DNA of 64,000 nucleotides from Cognatiluteimonas weifangensis (GCF_003416885.1 NZ_QVPD01000012.1:16236-80235), one strand, 5' to 3'; positions 19,063 through 27,550 are shown, numbered from the stretch's first letter. Numbers and translations are program-made. Notes: generated by a model not told the origin, from the letters alone.

Positions 19063-19287
19063 TCCGGCCTGCGCTCGCGCGTCAGCGCTGTCCGGCGGCG
19101 GGTTGCGGGCAGCCGGCGCACGGCAGCGCTTGCAGGCCGGCGGCAAGCGCTTGATCGCGTCTTCGGCGCGGCTGGCGGCGGCGCGTTCGGGATGTGCGAA
19201 CCGGGCGCGTGCCGCGACGATCGACGGGCCGTGACATCGCCTTACGCGGGGGCGCGTGAGCATGCCGCGTCCTCCCGGAGCGCGAAG

Positions 19288-19668
19288 ATGATCGAGGTCC
19301 TGCCGGCGCCGGCGCACGTGGCGGCATTCCGCGTCACCGGCACGCTGACGGTGGGCGACTGCGACCGCTGCATCACCGAGGTCGAGGCGCGGCTGGAGGC
19401 GCACGCGCGCATTGCGCTGTTCTGCGATCTCGCCGGGATGCGCCGGATCGCGCCCGCGGCGCTGACCAGGGACCTGCGCTTCGCACTGGAGCTGTGCGGC
19501 CAGTCGCGGCGCTTCACACGCAGCGCGCTGGTCACCGAACGTGCCTGGCTGGCCCGGCTGACGCGATTCGCGGCGCGGTTCTTTGCGCGCACCGAGGTCC
19601 GCGTCTTCGCCCCCGCGGAACGCGCCATCGCGCTGGCGTGGGCGAGCGTGGCGTTGCCGGGGAACTGA
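19288..19668 (+). CDS. SpoIIAA-like (STAS-fold) protein
   Basis: 126 residues. MIEVLPAPAHVAAFRVTGTLTVGDCDRCI is the characteristic start of the SpoIIAA-like (DUF3478) family; further LFCDLAGMRRIAPAALTRDLRFAL and RSALVTERAWLARLTRFAARFF follow its pattern. The fold resembles anti-sigma antagonists and CRAL-TRIO domains, but the residue phosphorylated in SpoIIAA is not conserved in the family, and function is unknown. The ATG at 19288 is used because the family begins there; an in-frame extension upstream to 19192 reads like non-coding sequence. Confidence 0.78.
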   Translation: MIEVLPAPAHVAAFRVTGTLTVGDCDRCITEVEARLEAHARIALFCDLAGMRRIAPAALTRDLRFALELCGQSRRFTRSALVTERAWLARLTRFAARFFARTEVRVFAPAERAIALAWASVALPGN

Positions 19669-19793
19669 GCGGGTCCGCCGTGGCCTGCGGAGCTTCGCGT
19701 GGCGGATTCCGCCGATGGAAAGGCCCGGGCGCAGATGCGCAAGCGAGGCCCTGTCGGCGGCCGTGGCCGGAAGGAGCGCTTGCGGACACCAAA

Positions 19794-19817
19794 ATGGCGG
19801 GGCTTGCGCCCCGCCAT
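19794..19817 (-). terminator. Terminator of the fasciclin gene
   Basis: Perfect 10-bp stem ATGGCGGGGC / GCCCCGCCAT with the TTGC loop. On the minus strand it is followed by TTTT (19791-19794 read in reverse). It lies 28 bp beyond the stop of the gene at 19845. Confidence 0.75.
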
Positions 19818-19844
19818 GGTCTTGCTTCCCTGCAAGGGTTTGGT

Positions 19845-20315
19845 TCAGTGCCTGGTCGGGATGTTGACCTTGTCGATTCCGTGCAGGACGCCGTTGCTGG
19901 AGGCGATGTCCGGTGTGGTGAGTTCGGCATCGCCGATCCGCACCCTGGAACCGCTCATCACGATCGGCGCGGACTGGCCATTGATGGTTTTCACCGCCGT
20001 CAGCTTGCCGATCTCGGCTGCGCTGGAGCGGCCCGCCAATACGTGGTAGTTCATCACCGCCGCGAGCTCGTCCTTGTTTTCCGGCTTCAGCCAGGTGTCG
20101 AGCTGGCCGGGCGGCAATTTGCCGAAGGCCGCGTCGGTCGGTGCCAGTACGGTGAACGGACCATTGCCCTTGAGGGTGTTGGCCAGGCCGGATTGACGCA
20201 ATGCGTTGCTGAAGATCTTGAACGACCCGTTGGCCGCCGCCGTGTCGACGATGTTCCTTGTGGCGGAGGACGGGGCGCTGGTGCTGGTGCTGGATGTGCT
20301 GTGCATGCTGCTCAT
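19845..20315 (-). CDS. Fasciclin (FAS1) domain protein
   Basis: 156 residues made of one FAS1 domain: RNIVDTAAANGSFKIFSNALRQSGL, GPFTVLAPTDAAFGKLP (H1-type motif), MNYHVLAGR (YH motif) and IASSNGVLHGIDKV. FAS1 proteins are usually secreted or lipid-anchored adhesion proteins, yet here the N-terminus is a polar Ser/Thr run (MSSMHSTSSTSTSAPSS) without a signal peptide, and no start codon further upstream provides one. The protein may be cytoplasmic or leave by another route. Own terminator at 19794. Confidence 0.9.
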   Translation of the reverse strand: MSSMHSTSSTSTSAPSSATRNIVDTAAANGSFKIFSNALRQSGLANTLKGNGPFTVLAPTDAAFGKLPPGQLDTWLKPENKDELAAVMNYHVLAGRSSAAEIGKLTAVKTINGQSAPIVMSGSRVRIGDAELTTPDIASSNGVLHGIDKVNIPTRH

Positions 20316-21096
20316 GGGAGTTGCCCTTGGTAATGACGCGTCGGAAGCCGGCGCGAAGCGGCCGAAGCCGTGCTTCCTGCAGGGCAGGAAGAAGATGCTC
20401 AGGGCGGGGATGGGGCGGAAGCGGCTGAGTTGCCGTTACGACATTTCATCGTAGTGCCCGCGCACTATGCGCCTTGCATTGTTATCCGGGTGTCACGAGC
20501 CGGTTGCGGGATCACGCCTGTGGCAGGGCTTGGGTGCTAGCGTTGCGGACCGATGCATTGCATCGATCCGGTGGCGAGCGCCATGCAGAACGCCAAGCTT
20601 CATCGCTATGTGAGCACGAACGGACCTTCCTCCACCTTTGCCGAATGCCCGTCGCGTGCCCTGGCGGTGGCCGAGGACGGGGGTGGGCCACTACCGCTGG
20701 CAGCTGGGCGCGCGCGTCGCGACGATGGCGACGCTTGTGATAGCCACGATCGTGGTCGTGACGATCGTGATCGCGGCGATCGCGCGGGAGACGCTGCCCG
20801 CGGCAGCCAGCGCCCGCGCCTTCCGCGCAATTGATGCGGGCGGGATCGCCTGTCCGCATGCGCCACCCGTCGGCGCGACAAAACCCGTCGAGCGCCGACG
20901 GGGGCACGCACTTGCACCGTTCGCCATCGCCCCTGCGTGAGCTGGCCTGCGGGTGCCATTGGCCGCGCAGGCGTGCGGTGCTTCATCGACGACCGCGCCA
21001 GCCCCGGTAGCAGCGCCTGCGGGCTTGGGGGTGTGACCGGGGTCGCAGACGCGTGCGGCGGGCTGGCGTTAGATCGCGGTAACGGGAGGGGTCGCC
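20316..21096. other. Gene-poor region upstream of the fasciclin gene
   Basis: 780 bp with irregular base use and no convincing gene. TAGTGCCCGCGCACTA (20452-20467) is a short perfect inverted repeat about 140 bp before the fasciclin start. The stretch 20725-20790 can be read as a Val/Ile-rich hydrophobic segment, but it lacks a ribosome-binding site and is followed by random-looking Ala/Pro/Arg codons. Probably regulatory or decayed sequence. Confidence 0.5.
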
Positions 21097-21228
21097 ATGA
21101 ACGCAGGAGTGCCTGACCGGCCGGACCGGTTCGAACAGATCGCCCGGGGCATGCTGGTGCTCGCCCTGGTCGCCGGCATCGTCTGGGCGTTGGCCCAGGG
21201 CGGCGCGCTGCCGCTGCCGGGGGCATAG
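21097..21228 (+). CDS. Small single-span membrane protein
   Basis: 43 residues starting MNAGVPDRPDRFEQIARGM, then one hydrophobic helix (LVLALVAGIVWALAQGGA) and a short tail. GGGAGGG at 21084-21090 is a strong Shine-Dalgarno with good spacing. The Pro/Arg-containing cytosolic head and single span resemble other small unannotated membrane proteins. No family recognised. Probably missed by length-filtered gene calling. Confidence 0.5.
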   Translation: MNAGVPDRPDRFEQIARGMLVLALVAGIVWALAQGGALPLPGA

Positions 21229-21444
21229 CGGCGCCGCCGGCCTGCCTCCGCACGCAACCGTGCGGACTCACCTCGCGGCAGGGGGTTGCCGTGCGCATGC
21301 ACAGGCGGCAGTGGCAGGGGCGGGCGAGCGGGAGACCGCAGGATTCATCACCGGTTGGGCTCGTCGCCGGCGCCAGCGCCTAGACTAGGCATCGACCGTC
21401 CCGCACGCCGCTCCGGCGCACGCGGCCGGCATCTGCGTTCATCG

Positions 21445-22476
21445 ATGCGAAGCATGCCCCAAGCCTGGTCAATCGCCGCCCTGTGCCTGCTGCTGGCAGC
21501 CTGCAACGGGCCGGCGCCGCCGGTTGCCCCCGCGCCGACGCAGAACTCCGCGACCAGCGCCGACAACGGCGGCGCGATCAGCACGCCCGTGGTCGTCACC
21601 CCGCCGCTGACCGCCGACGTGCTCAAGGGCACCAAGTGGCCGCCGGCGGCGTTGACCTCCGGCGAGGCCTCGATCAGCTGCGACACCGACTACGCCACCG
21701 CCGGCGACGGCATGCCGCTGGTCAACCTGGAATTCTTCGCCGTGCTCGACGCGATGTCCGGCTGCCGCGAAAGCGGCGTGGTACGCCTGCGCTACCGCGG
21801 CAAGATCGCGGCCGACTTCACCGACCTGGTGCAGCGCGTGGTGGCGATGGCCGACCGCATGGACCTGGACAAGCGCATCCTCGACATCGATTCCACCGGC
21901 GGCCAGGTGGAGGACGGCATCCGCGCCGGCGATACCATCGCCGATTCGCACTGGACCATCTGGGTGCGCGAAGGCGACACCTGCCACAGCGCCTGCGTGT
22001 TCATCCTCGCCGCGGGCGACAACCGGCTGATCTCCGGGCAGGTCGGCATCCACCGCATCATCCGCCTGCATTCGGACGCGACCACGCGCGCGCAGCTGGA
22101 CCAGGAACTGCGCGCGGTGCACGACCAGATCAAGGACTACCTCGGCCGCAACGGCGTCGACGTGGCGATCGCCGACATGATGATGACCGTGCCCAGCCGC
22201 GACCTGCGCCTGCTGAGCGCGGACGAGCTGCAGCAATACGGCCTGTCCGGCGGCAACCCGGCGCAGGCCGACCTCGACCGGATCGGTCTGGCGCGCAAGT
22301 GCGGCGCCGACTTCGTGCATCGCAAGGAAGCCTTCGTGCGCGCGTTCGAGCGCAAGTGCGCCGCGCCCGGCGACGAGGTGCAGACGATGAGCGATTGCGG
22401 CGTGGAGTTGCGCCAGCGCTACGGCTTCCCCGACCGCCGTTGCCCCGGCGAGAGCCCGCTGTCGGAATACGACTGA
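21445..22476 (+). CDS. ClpP-fold periplasmic lipoprotein
   Basis: 343 residues. The signal SIAALCLLLAAC is a lipobox, so the protein is probably lipid-anchored in the periplasm after Cys18. A Pro/Ala linker leads to a ClpP/crotonase-like core: LRYRGKIAADFTDLVQRVV, ILDIDSTGGQVEDGIRAG (oxyanion-type GG), CHSACVFILAAGDNRLI with a candidate nucleophile Ser in the HSAC context, and QVGIHRI with a candidate His. This matches the periplasmic COG3904-type proteins of unknown role. The C-terminal 90 residues carry four Cys (ARKCGAD, ERKCAAP, SDCGVEL, RRCPGE), which may form disulphides. Start 21445; the ATG at 21454 is an alternative. Confidence 0.82.
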   Translation: MRSMPQAWSIAALCLLLAACNGPAPPVAPAPTQNSATSADNGGAISTPVVVTPPLTADVLKGTKWPPAALTSGEASISCDTDYATAGDGMPLVNLEFFAVLDAMSGCRESGVVRLRYRGKIAADFTDLVQRVVAMADRMDLDKRILDIDSTGGQVEDGIRAGDTIADSHWTIWVREGDTCHSACVFILAAGDNRLISGQVGIHRIIRLHSDATTRAQLDQELRAVHDQIKDYLGRNGVDVAIADMMMTVPSRDLRLLSADELQQYGLSGGNPAQADLDRIGLARKCGADFVHRKEAFVRAFERKCAAPGDEVQTMSDCGVELRQRYGFPDRRCPGESPLSEYD

Positions 22477-22560
22477 GCCGGCGCGCCCGCGCGCGTGTCA
22501 CGACGACGCAGTGTCGGCTCGCACGCTGCGTGCGACACGCGCGCTCCCGCACCCGCCGCG

Positions 22561-24297
22561 TCAACGCCCGCCGCCACCCCCGCCGCCGCCGCCACCGCCG
22601 GAGGAGCCGCCGCTGCCGGAGGAACTGCCCGGCGGACTCGACGAGGCGGCGATCTGCGAGCTCAGGCTGCTGCCGATGGCGCTGGCGAAACTGCCGAGGT
22701 CGCCGCCGCGGCCGCCGCTGTACCAGGTCATCGCCGCCGTGCTCGCCGCCGCCGCGGCCGCGCCGACGGCGAGCGTGAACTGCCGCGTCCACGCCTCCTC
22801 GACTTCCAGCGCGACGGCGTAGGGCAGCAGCCGCTGGTAGCGCTCGGCGTCCAGCGGCGGCGCCGCCTCGGGGCCGGGCAGGCGCGCGAGTTCGTCGCGT
22901 TCGGCCACGCCCAGGTAGAGCTTCAGGCCTTCGATCTGGTCCAGCAGTGCGCGCCCGGCCGGCGTCGGCGCCTTCACCAGCCGCGCGAACGCGATCACGA
23001 CCGCGGTCATCAGCAGCGTGCAGGCAAGGATCGCCGGCAGCCCGGCGCCGCCGCTGGCCAGCAGCGCCAGCGCGGTGGCGACCGCGTCGATCGCCGCCGC
23101 GGCGACGACGCTGCGGCCGTTGCTGCGGAACAGCGACGGCTGGTACTGCGCCTTCAGGGCCGCGGTGTGCGCCGCTTGCGCCGCCTGCAGGGTCGTGGCG
23201 TTGCGGCTGGCCAGCGCGAGCTCGTCGCCGCCGCCGCGGAACAGCCTGTCCAGCAGTGCGCGTTGCGGGCCGGTCGCGTGCGCCGTGGCGGGCGCCTGGC
23301 GTTGCAGCGTCCAGGCGTCCTTGAGCAGCTTGTCCTGGCGCTGGATGCGCACCTCGCCGGCCACGGCCAGGGCGAGCAGGTCGGAGGAGAAGCAGCGCGT
23401 GTCGTAGCCCATGCGCCGCAGGTAGCGCAGGCCGGCCGGCGAATGTCCCGCCGGCGGCTCGTAGCGGGCGATGATGATGCCGGGACGCGGGTCGCGCCCG
23501 AGCTGGCGCCAGCGCCGCAGGCAATAGCCCGACAGGACCAGCAGGCCGAGCAATGCCAGCAGCGCGCCGCGGTTGTCGCGGAAGAACCACCGCACGCGCT
23601 GCGTCCGCGTGGGCGCGGGCACCAGGCCCTTGGGGAACGACAGCACGATGGTGAAGCCCTCGCCGGGCGCCAGCGGCTGCGTGAGCTGCCAGCGCGCGCT
23701 GCCCGGTGCCGGCAAGCTGGCCATGAACGCTTGCCCGGTGGCGCCCTGGGCGCCGGTGAACCCGCCGGCGCGCAGGGCGGCGATCGGTACCGGTTGCGGC
23801 AGGCGCAGCTGCACGGTGCCGCGCTCGATCGGGAATGCCCAGCCGGTACCGATCGCGTTCCAGTACAGCTCGTCGTGGTCGGCGAAGAAGCCGAGCTGGC
23901 GCGTGGTGCGGTAGCGCAGGGTGTAGGTGTAGTCGGCCGGCACCGGCAGCAGCGCGTCGTTGCCGGTGTTGATGCGCACGCCGTTGGCCTTGCGCTCGGT
24001 GAACCAGGGCTCCGGGCGGCCGTCGCGGGCGACATCGAGCATTTCGAAGTCGACCACCACGCGGTTGCCGTAGCGGTCGCGGTAGCGGGTCGGGAAATCG
24101 CGGTAGATGCCGCGGCGGATCCGGTCGCCCTCGGCGCGCACGGTGATGCGCTCGGTGACCTCGAGGCTGCCGTCGGCCTGCACCGCGATTGCGCTGTCGT
24201 AGGCGAGGATGCGCTCCTGCGCGTGGATCGCTACCGGCAGCAGCAGTGCCAGCGGCCACAGCAGCGCCAGCAGCGACTTCATCGACAGGGATTTCAT
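22561..24297 (-). CDS. DUF2207 membrane protein with glycine-rich tail
   Basis: 578 residues. Signal peptide MKSLSMKSLLALLWPLALLLPVAIHAQ; a long extracytoplasmic N-terminal domain (ILAYDSAIAVQADGSLEVTERITV, GIYRDFPTRY, YTYTLRYRTTRQLGFFADHDELYWNAIG), a membrane helix LLALLGLLVLSGYCL at about 260, a domain starting PPAGHSPAGLRYLRRMGYD, and two more helices. This is the DUF2207 (YciQ-like) pattern. The C-terminus is Ser/Gly-rich with a final run of glycines. Its ATG overlaps the TGA of lemA (ATGA at 24294-24297), so the two are translated together. Function unknown; probably envelope-related. Confidence 0.9.
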   Translation of the reverse strand: MKSLSMKSLLALLWPLALLLPVAIHAQERILAYDSAIAVQADGSLEVTERITVRAEGDRIRRGIYRDFPTRYRDRYGNRVVVDFEMLDVARDGRPEPWFTERKANGVRINTGNDALLPVPADYTYTLRYRTTRQLGFFADHDELYWNAIGTGWAFPIERGTVQLRLPQPVPIAALRAGGFTGAQGATGQAFMASLPAPGSARWQLTQPLAPGEGFTIVLSFPKGLVPAPTRTQRVRWFFRDNRGALLALLGLLVLSGYCLRRWRQLGRDPRPGIIIARYEPPAGHSPAGLRYLRRMGYDTRCFSSDLLALAVAGEVRIQRQDKLLKDAWTLQRQAPATAHATGPQRALLDRLFRGGGDELALASRNATTLQAAQAAHTAALKAQYQPSLFRSNGRSVVAAAAIDAVATALALLASGGAGLPAILACTLLMTAVVIAFARLVKAPTPAGRALLDQIEGLKLYLGVAERDELARLPGPEAAPPLDAERYQRLLPYAVALEVEEAWTRQFTLAVGAAAAAASTAAMTWYSGGRGGDLGSFASAIGSSLSSQIAASSSPPGSSSGSGGSSGGGGGGGGGGGR

Positions 24298-24854
24298 CGC
24301 GACAGCTCCACCTTCACGGGCCTGCGTTCGCCCGCGCCGGCCTGGAAGAATTCCGCGCCGGCGAAACCGCAGCCGCGCGCGATCAGGGCGTCGGGGAAAC
24401 GCTGGGTGGCGTCGTTGTAGTCGCGCACCGCGCCGTTGTAGAAGCGGCGCGCGTATTGCAGCTGTTCTTCCACCGCGACCAGGTCGCGCTGCAGCTGCAG
24501 GAAGTTGTCGCTGGCCTTGAGCGCGGGATAGGCCTCCTGCAGCGCGAACAGGCGGCCGAGTCCCAGTTGCAGCGCGTTCTCCAGTTCCCCCAGTTGCGCC
24601 GGCGCGGCCTGGGTCAGCGCCTGCGCGCGCAGTGCGGTCACCGCTTCCAGCAGCGCGGACTCGTGGCCGGCGTAGGCGCGGACGGCGGCGACCAGTTGCG
24701 GCACCAGGTCGTGGCGGCGTTGCAGCTGCACGTCGATGTCGGCCCAGGCGGTGCGCACCTGGTTGCGCAGCCGCACCAGCGTGTTGAACACCAGCAGCGC
24801 CCAGGTGCCCAGGGCCAGCGCCACCAGCAGCAAGGTCGTGGTCAGCAGCGTCAT
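24294..24854 (-). CDS. lemA: LemA family protein
   Basis: 186 residues. One N-terminal membrane helix (TLLTTTLLLVALALGTWALLVF) then the helical LemA core: YNTLV-like FNTLVRLRNQVRTAWADIDVQLQRRHDLVPQLV, LQEAYPALKASDNFLQLQRDL and YNGAVRDYNDATQRFPD. LemA proteins occur throughout bacteria in pairs with DUF2207 or TPM-domain proteins; their role is unsettled. Start 24854 (MTLLTTTLL) with GGGGG upstream; an in-frame ATG at 24881 would add nine polar residues before the membrane helix. First gene of a two-gene operon. Confidence 0.93.
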   Translation of the reverse strand: MTLLTTTLLLVALALGTWALLVFNTLVRLRNQVRTAWADIDVQLQRRHDLVPQLVAAVRAYAGHESALLEAVTALRAQALTQAAPAQLGELENALQLGLGRLFALQEAYPALKASDNFLQLQRDLVAVEEQLQYARRFYNGAVRDYNDATQRFPDALIARGCGFAGAEFFQAGAGERRPVKVELSR

Positions 24855-24929
24855 CCGTGGTCCCCCCTCGGACCCGCGCATGTCCGCGCGGATCCTGACG
24901 TGTCGGCATTATTGCGCGAAAGGTCGGAT

Positions 24930-25239
24930 GGCCTAACCGCCGCACCCCTCACCCTGCTGCGCGCCGCGCAGCGGTCCCTCTCCCCGCAAGCGGGGCGAGG
25001 GGGGCGGCAGCGCGCTCGGCGCAGCGGCTCTTCCTCGTCGAAGAGGGGAATGGTCGCAGCGCGCCCGGCGCAGCGGCCCTCTCGCGTCGAAGAGGGGATG
25101 GTCGCAGTGGCGCTCGGCGCAGCGGCCCTCTCTCGTCGAAGAGGGGGATGGTCGCAGCGGCGCTCGGCGCAGCGGCCCTCTCCCCGCTTGCGGGGAGAGG
25201 GTGTCCGCAGGACGGGTGAGGGGTGCGGCTGTTGCTGCG
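24930..25239. repeat. Tandem-repeat region upstream of lemA
   Basis: Starts with CCGCACCCCTCACCCTGCTGCG and CTCTCCCCGCAAGCGGGG, and ends with CTCTCCCCGC-TTGC-GGGGAGAG and CGGGTGAGGGGTGCGG, i.e. a large imperfect inverted repeat around four direct units. The unit GCGCTCGGCGCAGCGG recurs at 25012, 25061 (GCGCCC variant), 25110 and 25160, a 49-50 bp period. CTCGTCGAAGAGG in each unit is itself a hairpin. No gene. Confidence 0.75.
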
Positions 25240-25458
25240 CTAGGGCGCCGCAACGCGGATTTCGGTATCGCCCAGGCGCACCACCTGGCCGGCGCGCAGC
25301 TTGCAGGTCTTGCGCAGCTCCACCGCTCCGTCCACGCGCACCGCGCCGCTGGCGACCAGCGCCTTGCCGGCGCCGCCGCTGTCGGCCAGGCCGACGAGTT
25401 TCAGCAACTGGTTGAGCTCGACATGATCGCGGTCGAGCACGAAGTCGATGCGGCGCAT
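25240..25458 (-). CDS. ybcJ: S4-domain RNA-binding protein (YbcJ-like)
   Basis: 72 residues consisting of one S4 RNA-binding fold: MRRIDFVLDRDHVELNQLLKLVGLADSGGAGKALVASGAVRVDGAVELRKTCKL, ending GQVVRLGDTEIRV. This is the small YbcJ-like protein found in many gammaproteobacteria, thought to bind RNA in or near the ribosome. The start at 25458 fits the family. The gene follows the msrB-msrA pair by 54 bp on the same strand and may be expressed with it. Confidence 0.88.
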   Translation of the reverse strand: MRRIDFVLDRDHVELNQLLKLVGLADSGGAGKALVASGAVRVDGAVELRKTCKLRAGQVVRLGDTEIRVAAP

Positions 25459-25512
25459 GCGCGGTTCCCGACGGCGCTCCCGACCGCGGCGACGATCGCC
25501 CGGCGCTGCGCC

Positions 25513-26187
25513 TCAATCGCCACGATACAGCGCCGGCAGCAGCTGCTGCAGGTGCACGAGCTTGGGCGCGTCGTAGCGGACGATGTAGGGCGCGTCGGGG
25601 TGCCGGCGCAGATAGTCCTGGTGGTGGGCCTCGGCCGGGTAGAACCGGGTCAGCGGCTCGACCCGGGTGGCGATCGGCTGCGCGAACGCCCGCGCCGCGG
25701 TCAGCTGCGCGATGTAGGCCTCGGCGACCCGGCGCTGCTCCGCGCTGGTGGTGAAGATCTGCGAGCGGTATTGCGGGCCGACGTCGGGCGTCTGGCGGTC
25801 GCGCTGGGTGGGATCGTGCGCGACCGAGAAGAACACCTGCAGCAGCTGGCCGTAGCTGATCTGGCCCGGGTCGTACACCACCCGGACCGCTTCGGCATGG
25901 CCGGTGCGGCCGGTGGCGACCGTGCGGTAATGCGCGCTGGCCGCGTCGCCGCCGGCATAGCCGGAGACCACGTCGCGGACGCCGCGGACGTGCTCGAACA
26001 CCGCTTCCACGCCCCAGAAACAACCGCCGGCGAACACCGCGACCTGCGGGCCCGCGGCCGCCTCGCGCGGCAGGTCGCGCGCGGGGGCGGGCAGCGCCAC
26101 TGGCGGGTTGCCGGCGCCGGCGAAGTCGCAGCCGGCGAGCGCGACGAGCGCGACGAGCGCGGACAGACGCTGGCGCAGGGCGTTCAT
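25513..26187 (-). CDS. msrA: Peptide-methionine (S)-S-oxide reductase, lipoprotein form
   Basis: Reduces the S-diastereomer of methionine sulphoxide in proteins. 224 residues. N-terminal [20 protein letters not shown] ends in a lipobox (Cys20), so it is predicted to be membrane-anchored outside the cytoplasm, unlike the usual cytosolic MsrA. Catalytic Cys56 in [19 protein letters not shown]; further [21 protein letters not shown], and [16 protein letters not shown] are all typical. The start ATG at 26187 overlaps the TGA of msrB (ATGA), so translation is coupled. The electron donor is not encoded nearby. Confidence 0.94.
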   Translation of the reverse strand: MNALRQRLSALVALVALAGCDFAGAGNPPVALPAPARDLPREAAAGPQVAVFAGGCFWGVEAVFEHVRGVRDVVSGYAGGDAASAHYRTVATGRTGHAEAVRVVYDPGQISYGQLLQVFFSVAHDPTQRDRQTPDVGPQYRSQIFTTSAEQRRVAEAYIAQLTAARAFAQPIATRVEPLTRFYPAEAHHQDYLRRHPDAPYIVRYDAPKLVHLQQLLPALYRGD

Positions 26188-26801
26188 GCGGCGGCTCCCG
26201 GGCGGGCCGCACGCGCGGGCGCAGGCGCGAACCGCAACGCCACGGAATTGATGCAGTAACGCAGGCCCGTCGGCGGCGGCCCGTCGTCGAACACATGGCC
26301 CAGATGCGCGTCGCAGCGCGCGCAGGACACCGCGGTACGCAGCATGCCCAGGCTGCGGTCGCGCGTCTGCACCACGTTCTCGCGCGCGATCGGTTGCCGG
26401 AAGCTCGGCCAGCCGGTGCCGGACTCGTACTTGCTCGCCGCGTCGAACAGCGCGGTATCGCAGCCGATGCAGCGGAACACGCCGGGGCGGTGCTCGGCCA
26501 GCAGCGCACCGCTGAAGGCGCGTTCGGTGCCGTGGTCGCGGGTGACGCGGTAGGCCAGCGTCGAGAGCTGCGCACGCCAAGCCGCGTCGCTCCGCACCAG
26601 CCTGGGCACGGTCCGCGTCCGCAGGCGTTCGCCGGCGTCGGAGAACTCGATGATCGTGACCGGTCCCGGCGCGACGTCGCTACCGGCGGCGGCGCGGCGG
26701 CCGCAACCCAAGGCCAGCCCGGCCGCGGCCCATACCGAGGCCACCAGGAAGCTGCGGCGCGAGGACCGCGACACGGCAACGAGCGAACGACGACCATTCA
26801 T
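26184..26801 (-). CDS. msrB: Peptide-methionine (R)-S-oxide reductase, Tat-exported lipoprotein form
   Basis: 205 residues. The N-terminus [23 protein letters not shown] combines a twin-arginine motif (SRRSFLV) with a lipobox (Cys33), so Tat export and lipid anchoring are predicted. MsrB core: [68 protein letters not shown]. Two CxxC pairs bind zinc, and the Cys of RYCINS is catalytic. Reduces the R-diastereomer, complementing msrA, which overlaps its end. The long in-frame extension upstream of 26801 is antisense to other genes and not part of this protein. Confidence 0.93.
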   Translation of the reverse strand: MNGRRSLVAVSRSSRRSFLVASVWAAAGLALGCGRRAAAGSDVAPGPVTIIEFSDAGERLRTRTVPRLVRSDAAWRAQLSTLAYRVTRDHGTERAFSGALLAEHRPGVFRCIGCDTALFDAASKYESGTGWPSFRQPIARENVVQTRDRSLGMLRTAVSCARCDAHLGHVFDDGPPPTGLRYCINSVALRFAPAPARAARPGAAA

Positions 26802-26950
26802 GGCGGCCACGCTGGGGGAAACAGTCCCCGGCAACCTGTCGTGCCATGAGACCGCGGGCACGGGCGCGAGGTTCCAGCGCGTGCCGGGGCAACCCGCGGC
26901 GTCCGGCCTGAATGGGGGCAGGCCCAGTGCCTGCCGCTTGGTTGCGCGCG

Positions 26951-26979
26951 GTGCGACGCAGCAGGCTGCTGCGTCGCAC
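26951..26979 (-). terminator. Long perfect palindrome after the DoxX gene
   Basis: Perfect 13-bp arms GTGCGACGCAGCA / TGCTGCGTCGCAC with a GGC loop, 14 bp beyond the DoxX stop. The next bases on the minus strand (CGCGCGCAAC) hold no T run, so factor-independent termination is likely but not certain; a REP-like or binding role is possible. Confidence 0.6.
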
Positions 26980-26992
26980 CGCCGATGTCGCC

Positions 26993-27388
26993 TCAGCGGC
27001 CGTTGATGCCGTAGCGGCCCGGGCCGAGCAGGGCGAGCGCCAGTGCGGTGCCCAGGAACATGCCCTGCAATTCCAGCGCCCAGCCGCCCTGTTCGTTGAG
27101 CAGGCCCAGCTGACCCATGTGCGCCAGCGCCAGCGCGAACAGCATGTTGACCGCGATCAGCAGCGCGCCGACGCGGGCATAGAAACCGGCGATCAGCAGC
27201 AGCGGCGCCAGCACCTCGCCGACCAGCACGCCGTAGGCGAGGACCGACGGCAGGCCGTAGGCGGCGACCATGCCTTCGATCCCCGACACGCCGCCCTTCA
27301 GCTTGGCGATGCCGTGCAGCAGCACCAGTGCGCCCAGGGTCAGGCGCAGGATCAGCTTGCCGAGATCGGATTGCGTGTTCTGGTTCAT
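26993..27388 (-). CDS. DoxX family membrane protein
   Basis: 131 residues, four hydrophobic segments: LILRLTLGALVLLHGIAKL, YGVLVGEVLAPLLLIAGFYARV, LLIAVNMLFALALAHM and MFLGTALALALLGPGRYGI. The first helix with the HGxxKL motif is the DoxX signature. DoxX proteins are accessory membrane proteins linked with redox or sulphur metabolism in some organisms; here no partner is evident. Start 27388 (MNQNTQSDLGK). Flanked by a palindrome downstream. Confidence 0.9.
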   Translation of the reverse strand: MNQNTQSDLGKLILRLTLGALVLLHGIAKLKGGVSGIEGMVAAYGLPSVLAYGVLVGEVLAPLLLIAGFYARVGALLIAVNMLFALALAHMGQLGLLNEQGGWALELQGMFLGTALALALLGPGRYGINGR

Positions 27389-27550
27389 CGAGTCTGTCTC
27401 CCCATAGAGTCGGATGCGACCGTTCGCAGCGGTCGCCGGCAGCATAGTGCGACGGGCGCGGGCTGTAATGTGCGGGTGCGGCATCGCGGTGCTGGCCCGC
27501 GCAGGACGGCGCGCTGTCCCGGGTGGAAAAGCCGGCACGCGCCTTGGCGC

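Noticed and set aside
20638..20940. Possible hydrophobic protein (Val/Ile-rich segment at 20725-20790)
   Set aside because: No ribosome-binding site, the hydrophobic run comes from a repeated GTGATCG-type pattern, and the rest lacks coding bias.
21120..21140. tRNA T-loop-like GGTTCGAA
   Set aside because: No acceptor stem or anticodon arm can be formed around it; it is inside the small membrane protein frame.
25012..25215. CRISPR-like array upstream of lemA
   Set aside because: Units are near-identical throughout their 49-bp length, so there are no spacers.
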